Positions 59,203-64,000 of a DNA stretch of 64,000 nt are shown here, in pieces; within the stretch, counting starts at the first letter, position 1, and every line of letters begins with the position of its first letter. The notes below the pieces were generated by a model. That model did not search any database, was not told where the DNA came from, and saw nothing but the letters and a program-made list of their open reading frames with translations. Made by a program: the position numbers and the translations under genes. Source of the stretch: Tilletia caries (Eukaryota > Basidiomycota > Exobasidiomycetes > Tilletiales > Tilletiaceae). The stretch lies in contig JALUTQ010000038.1 in assembly GCA_032718865.1 (NCBI GenBank), positions 124,001-188,000 of the forward strand, read 5' to 3'.

Positions 59203-60146
59203 ATGGCATTCATCGCACGCACAAGAGCACCCATCGCATTCGCATCCCTGCTCGCCACTGCTCGCCTTGCAGGTCCATCAACCGCCCGCTCCTCCTACCA
59301 CACCATCGCAGCCATCACAGCCCCATCCTTCCGCCATCATCAGGGATCCCAACCACACAACACCCGCATTCGTGCACTCAACCCCCTCCCGCCCTTGCGA
59401 CTATCCGCACCCTCCGCCATTCAGACCAGAAATTCAACAAAGCGCGGCGGTGGCTCCTCCAAGAACAACAGGAATAGTTCCGGTAAACGACTCGGCGTCA
59501 AGCGCTTCGGAGGTCAGTTGCCATTCCCTCTTGCACAGAGAAGGAGTACACGCCATCATCACATAGCTCACAATTTTCCATTCGTTTCCCAGGCCAATTC
59601 GTCCGCGCAGGCGAGATCATCGTCCGACAGCGCGGCACCAAGTGGCATCCCGGCGACAACGTCAAACTCGGCCGCGACCACACCCTCTTCGCCACCGAAT
59701 CCGGATGGGTCCGCTTCTACTCCCCACCCCTCGCCCCCGTCGCACGACACACTCCACCCCTCTACACACGCTCCCGCCTGCCCCAACCCATCCTCCCACC
59801 CAGCAGCACCCCCCCGCGCTCCGAATCAGGTCACTTCCAACTCAAACATGCCCTCCCGCTCTCCACCACCTCCCTCCTCACCCGCCCACATCCGGCCAGT
59901 AACAAGCGCAAGCCGAGGCGGTACGTCGGCGTTGCGCTCTCGCCTGAGACCACCCTGCCGGCCCCAGAGGGATCGCCGACCGATCGCAGGTTCGAGAAGG
60001 TCAATGTGCGCGCGGTCAAGAAGATGATCAAGGAACAGCAGGAGCACGCCAAGTTGGCCGCTCACAGTGGAGTTCAGGCCGCAGCGGCAGCCGCACAGGC
60101 CGATCTCGAGATGGCTTCCAAACTTGGCGCACAGCATATTGCGTGA
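59203..60146 (+). CDS. MRP7: Mitochondrial large ribosomal subunit protein bL27m
   Basis: Component of the mitochondrial 54S subunit near the peptidyl-transferase centre. Exons 59203-59512 and 59593-60146 give 287 residues. The N-terminal 75 residues form a basic, Ala/Ser-rich presequence ([20 protein letters not shown]). The bL27 core reads [30 protein letters not shown], then across the intron [40 protein letters not shown]. The C-terminal extension ([17 protein letters not shown], then Lys/Ala-rich helices) is typical of fungal Mrp7. It starts only about 200 bp from the TIR island. Confidence 0.94.
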
Positions 60147-60675
60147 ACCCACCCATCCGACGTCGTCACATACATAATCCAAACCAGCAAATGAATGCCA
60201 ACCATCCCTTTTGTCTTCCGTCAATCCGTGAGCGAGCGAAACTGAGCGAGCTGCCTCAGCAGGAAAGTAGATTGCAAATTCGAAATTGTAGAGTGAGGAG
60301 GAGTGAGAGAAAGTACAGTACCGCGAGACGTTTCCAAGGAGAGAGAGAGTGTGTGTTGAAATATTGACTGTCCGGTTGAAGTGTGGGTGAGGTTGCTAGT
60401 CCTTCGAAAGAAGTTGAGGGCTGGGGAAAGCCGGGGAACGCGAAAAGAGTGTGTGCAAGGATTTGCAGGGGACGAGATTATCGATGTCGGCAGGGTGGGA
60501 AGGAGGGGTTGAAACGAATGTTGCGCCGCAGATAGACAGAGCAGTTGTCGATATATGCAGACCGGTAAGAAGTTCGACGAGGACTTCATGCGTGTATAAG
60601 GTGGCCCGCTCCTTGCCGCCGAAAGAAGTCGCCCGGGGGTCTATGCTGTTGTGGTATCAAAGAGTCGCACCTGCC
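60147..60675. other. Convergent 3' region, bL27m / TRP-like gene
   Basis: 529 bp with no supported gene. It would hold both 3'UTRs. Confidence 0.45.
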
Positions 60676-63137
60676 TCACGAAGAGGCCGGCGAGGCCGGC
60701 TCAGCCGTGCTCTCCTTCTCCTTTTCCTTCTCCTCCACAGCCTTCGCCTCCCTCTCCGCCCTCTTCCGATTCATCCTCTTAATCGTCCTCAACTTCCGCG
60801 GCCTCAACGGCGAGAACAGATCAACAATCGTCAACAACAACAGCAAGATGATCGGTATCCCCGTAGCGACGACGAGCACGAATCCCACCACCACGCGCGG
60901 GATCGTCTTCACGTTGGCCTCGTGCGTGAAGGCGACGCAGATCCCCCAGGAGATCACGCGCGAGAGGCAGAGCAGGATCGTGACGCAGTTTCCCGCGCCG
61001 TTTCGGCTGGGCCGGAAGATGCAGAGGATGAGGAAGAGGACGAGCTCGAAGGCGAGGAGACCGACGGATTGGCGGAAGCCGTGGTGCGTTCCGAATGCGA
61101 TGAAACAAGCCTGTCAAGGAGAAACACGACATTGAGCAAGGGCGTCATCTTGGGATCGTAGCGTTCATGTTTGCCATCACTCACCCGAATGACCGACCAC
61201 AGGAGGAAGAGAAGGTAGGCCCAATAGAACTTGGGCTTCCACGGATGAGCAAACGAGCCCCACACCTTCGGCACCCTGCCCGCCTCAGCAGGAGGCAGAT
61301 CCTCCGGGTAGTACAGCTCCTCCTTTCCGCTCCTCCTCGCATGCACGAACATAGGGATGAAGAACGTCGCCAGTCCAGCAAGGAAGACAGCAATCGCAAT
61401 CGCAGCGAGCAAATCAGGCACCCACGAGTCTCCAAACCTCCACTGGTAGAACGCAAAGAGGAGCAAGATCGGGAACGTGATGAGCAGGTACCGCCCAATG
61501 AACGCAGTCACGTACGACCCCCCGAACTGGTCCCATTTGACCAGCCGCTGGGCCCAATTCGGAGGGGCGAGGATCTTGCTGAAGAAGCGGACCAGGACGT
61601 AGATCGCCGTCAGGGCAGCCAGCATGAACCCGAACAGGATCACGTAGTTGATGAGCACGGTGAGGAAGACGTTCGCGGGTTCGATGTCGAATCGCTCTGC
61701 GAACAGGTCGATGCCTTCCTCCGTGGTCCTGTTCGGATCGATGAGCGGCAACGGCCCGCCTTCGCTCGCTTGCAGCAGTTGGCCATTCGGACCCGTATTG
61801 GGGGCGTAGATCCGCTCGACGGCAAGCAGACGACCGGGCAGGGAGCCGAGGAAGGTCTTGTTGAGCGGGGTCACCACGGCGTGTTCGTCGAAGTGAATCT
61901 CGCGCAAGAGCGAGGCTGGGTCGTCCTCGCTGATCCGCTTGAGCAGGCTTTGCGGGTGGAAACTGCTCCTCTCGGCCATCGTGAAGGACTCCGGTGTCCA
62001 TTCGACCAGAGACCGACGAGGAAGGAAAGGGTCGTACTTCCGCCCGCCGTCCGCTTCGAGTGCATTTCCAAACGTGCCCACCTGGAGCCCTCCCGTCTTG
62101 CGACGGGTGGAGGTAATGCTCGACTGCACCGGCGCGATGTTGATCATCCCGATCGACCACGCAAAGTTAGAGGCGTAGCTCGTGAATGCGACGGGGTATG
62201 TAAGACTCAGGAGGGACACGACTGCGACGTGCTGGATGGCCACCATGACGTCTACGATGCGCCACTGTGCGGCCCCGACGCTGGCCGGGATCGCAGAGTG
62301 CAGGAAGGAACTGCCCGCGGCGAGGAGGGCGAGTCCGACGGTACCCCAGATGGCGGCCTTCTGGTAGGTGGTGTGCCCGTTGGAGAGGGTGGCCTGGAGA
62401 CAGGCGACGATGCGATCATTCTGATCTATGAGCTGTACAGTAGCCACAGCCTCCAAGTCCGGAATCTTGAAAGCGATCGTAGGTATCTTGGACGCAAACT
62501 GCGGTGGTACAGGGAAGACGCCGCCGCCGTTGAAGTTGTAGGTGGGCAGCGGGCAGAGGATGCCATTGGCTATGGTGCACAGGTCGAGGTTGACGTTGAA
62601 GATGCCGAGCCCGTAGGCATTGACGCTGACCGCCGCTCGTGCGCTGACGTTGTTGTTAACCGACGCAGCGGCGATGTCGAACTCGAGCGTGCCGTTCTCC
62701 CGGAAGAAGCGAAGGCCGAGCGAACTGACGAGGATGGCCTCAGGGGGCGAGCAGTACGCCACGGAGGACGTGAAGAGCTGGTCGGGCCCGAACAGACCTG
62801 GATCTTCTGCGTTCGTCGATCGCGTGTTGCAGAGGAGGAGAAGAAGGAAGGTGAAGATGAAAGAGGGAAGGAGTGTGCTGAGCGGTTGTTGTCGCGATCG
62901 TAGTCTTGTGCGCGGACGAGGGAGAGGAGATGAAGATGAGGCAGTGATCGGCACCTCATCTGGTCGGGGTGGCCGTGGGCGAGATTGAGGTTGGTGGGCA
63001 TGGATCGTGCGGGTTCCTGATCCTGTGCTGTGGGTGTCGATGCTGTGACTGTATGCGCTGATGATGTCCGCTTCTCTAGACGCACGTCCATCGGCGGGAG
63101 TACGGAGCGAGACCGAGACTGGCCTGAATGGATCCAT
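60676..63137 (-). CDS. TRP-like ion channel / flavin carrier (FLC/Pkd2) family protein
   Basis: Fungal polycystin-like membrane protein (S. pombe Pkd2, yeast Flc1-3) implicated in calcium handling, cell wall integrity and FAD transport. Exons 63137-61185 and 61110-60676 give 795 residues. After an unusual, hydrophilic N-terminal stretch of about 75 residues comes a signal-type segment (LPSFIFTFLLLLLCNTRSTNA). An ML-like lumenal domain follows (SSVAYCSPPEAILVSSLGLRF; ATVQLIDQNDRIVACLQATL), then about nine membrane segments, including IGMINIAPVQSS and FGFMLAALTAIYVLVRF. The C-terminus is Lys/Glu-rich and cytosolic. In-frame ATGs lie at 63185 and 63137; a TATA-like box 25 bp above the first favours the second. 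Transport substrate is unknown. Confidence 0.87.
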
Positions 63138-63205
63138 CGAGGAGGAAGTTGAGGGCGGGCAGCGCGTGTGCGAGTGATGCTGCATGCTGCTGTTGATCTT
63201 GGCCA

Positions 63206-63215
63206 GGTATTTATA
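63206..63215 (-). promoter_or_regulatory. TATA-like box upstream of the TRP-like gene
   Basis: CATATAAATA on the minus strand, 21 nt before the ATG at 63185 and about 70 nt before the one at 63137. A start site 25-30 nt downstream would place 63137 as the first ATG in the message. Confidence 0.45.
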
Positions 63216-63687
63216 TGGACTCGTATGAAAAGGAGCTTCCTGTTGTTGTGTGAGCTCCGCTCCGCCAGATCGAATCGAGGCCAATCGCACCTTCGTCCTG
63301 TCTGCCTGCCTTCTGCCTTGATGAAATCCGAAGAGGCTCCGCACTGAGAAGGGAAGCTGCCTGATCGATCCGCACCGCACTACCGCTGTCCGCAACGCTG
63401 AGATCCCTGCTGCTGGCTGAGGCGCTCAAGGTGAAGGACAACCTCGAGATCAAGGCCAAGCTCAAGATCGCCCGCCCATTTGTGTCTGAGTTGTGTACTC
63501 GTAAGTCGCGGCTTGGCTGTTGTTGCACCCATTCAGCAGCCATTCTGCGCCCGTTCTACAGCGGTCTGAGACATGGATGCAGAATGGGTCCAGAATGGCT
63601 GAGCACAGGACAGGATCCAGCCAGTCTGGAGTCTGCTGAAAGCCAACAAACACCCTTCGAGTTCGACGTCCACCATCCTCTCAGTTG

Positions 63688-63739
<52 letters not shown>

Positions 63740-63926
63740 TCACTCCCAGACAGAGCTGCCCCCCTCTGCCTGCTTTGCCTTGCCTTCCTCCCTGCCTTCC
63801 TTTGACTGCTCCCTGTCTTTCTGTCTGCCTGTCTGCCAGCTCGCCTCGTACATCGATTGACTCAAAGCTCATCAAGCTCAGCAACCCGCACCACCAGACT
63901 CATCACCAAGTCCTCCTCAACACATC
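63216..63926. promoter_or_regulatory. Divergent promoter and Rac leader with (CT)n microsatellite
   Basis: Between the TRP-like gene and the Rac-type GTPase. A pure (CT)n tract spans about 63699-63734, followed by ctgcctgcctt-type repeats; it lies in the probable 5'UTR of the Rac gene. Confidence 0.6.
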
Positions 63927-63942
63927 ATGCAGGCTATTCGCT
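63927..63942 (+). CDS. RAC1: First exon of a Rac/Cdc42-type small GTPase (rest outside window)
   Basis: ATG at 63927 opens MQAIR plus the first base of the next codon, followed by a consensus donor GTACGT at 63943. Rac proteins begin MQAIKCVVVGDGAVGKT and Cdc42 MQTIKCVVVGD, so Ala at position 3 favours Rac. Splitting the reading frame inside codon 6 just before the P-loop is common in fungal Rho-family genes. Only 16 coding bases are visible, so this is a recognition call rather than proof. It would be a plausible relative of the substrates of the RhoGAP at 5.4 kb. Confidence 0.6.
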
Positions 63943-64000
63943 GTACGTGCTGTCTTCTCTCCCCTCCACCGCCGCCCGCGTCCATCTTTTGTGCAAGCTT

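Overview
The window comes from a nuclear genome of an intron-rich, GC-rich fungus, most likely a basidiomycete. The evidence is short GT-AG introns (mostly 55-100 nt) with GTGAGT/GTAAGT donors and CTGAC-type branch sites, nuclear tRNA genes with 11-12 nt introns, a fungal 1,3-beta-glucan synthase, and a full set of eukaryotic housekeeping genes. A smut-type lineage (Ustilaginomycotina) is my guess from protein style only; I could not test it.

Layout: 0-4 kb, the 3' part of FKS1 (+). 4-12.4 kb, a possible tiny three-exon gene, a complete F-BAR/RhoGAP gene (+), then about 3 kb with good splice signals that I could not assemble into one protein. 12.4-15.2 kb, STT3 (-), whose reconstruction needs a 5-nt microexon. 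15.3-18.0 kb, a gene-poor interval between tRNA-Ala(TGC) and tRNA-Cys(GCA). It holds a purine-rich minisatellite, a decayed second copy of the RhoGAP C-terminus, and an unusual array of about 24 copies of TTTGCCTCC/GGAGGCAAA bounded by a 19-bp inverted repeat and an 11-bp direct repeat. 18.1-28.6 kb, a 14-exon RluA-type pseudouridine synthase, an OCA6-like phosphatase (-) and eIF4G. 29.6-47.4 kb, a dense housekeeping block: SCI1-like RS protein (-), CCT8 (+), U2A' (-), AP-3 delta (-), Ssb-type Hsp70 (-), mitochondrial uS2 (+), PPG1-type phosphatase (-), methylmalonate-semialdehyde dehydrogenase (+). 47.8-54.4 kb, a DCAF4-like WD protein (+) and UTP13 (-). 54.9-59.0 kb, an AT-richer gene desert that looks like a nest of TIR elements. 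59.2-64 kb, mitochondrial bL27 (+), a TRP/FLC-like channel (-) and the first exon of a Rac-type GTPase (+).

The genes are not an operon. They share several divergent promoters (30.99-31.23, 41.55-41.97, 45.11-45.55, 63.14-63.93 kb). By function they cover cell wall and polarity (FKS1, RhoGAP, Rac), secretion and glycosylation (STT3, AP-3 delta), splicing (U2A', SCI1-like), translation and folding (eIF4G, Ssb, CCT8), ribosome and RNA modification (UTP13, pseudouridine synthase) and mitochondria (uS2m, bL27m, MMSDH). Gene models were spliced by eye and checked for reading-frame continuity. The most unusual material is the TTTGCCTCC element at 16.88-17.72 kb and the nested TIR island at 54.9-59.0 kb.
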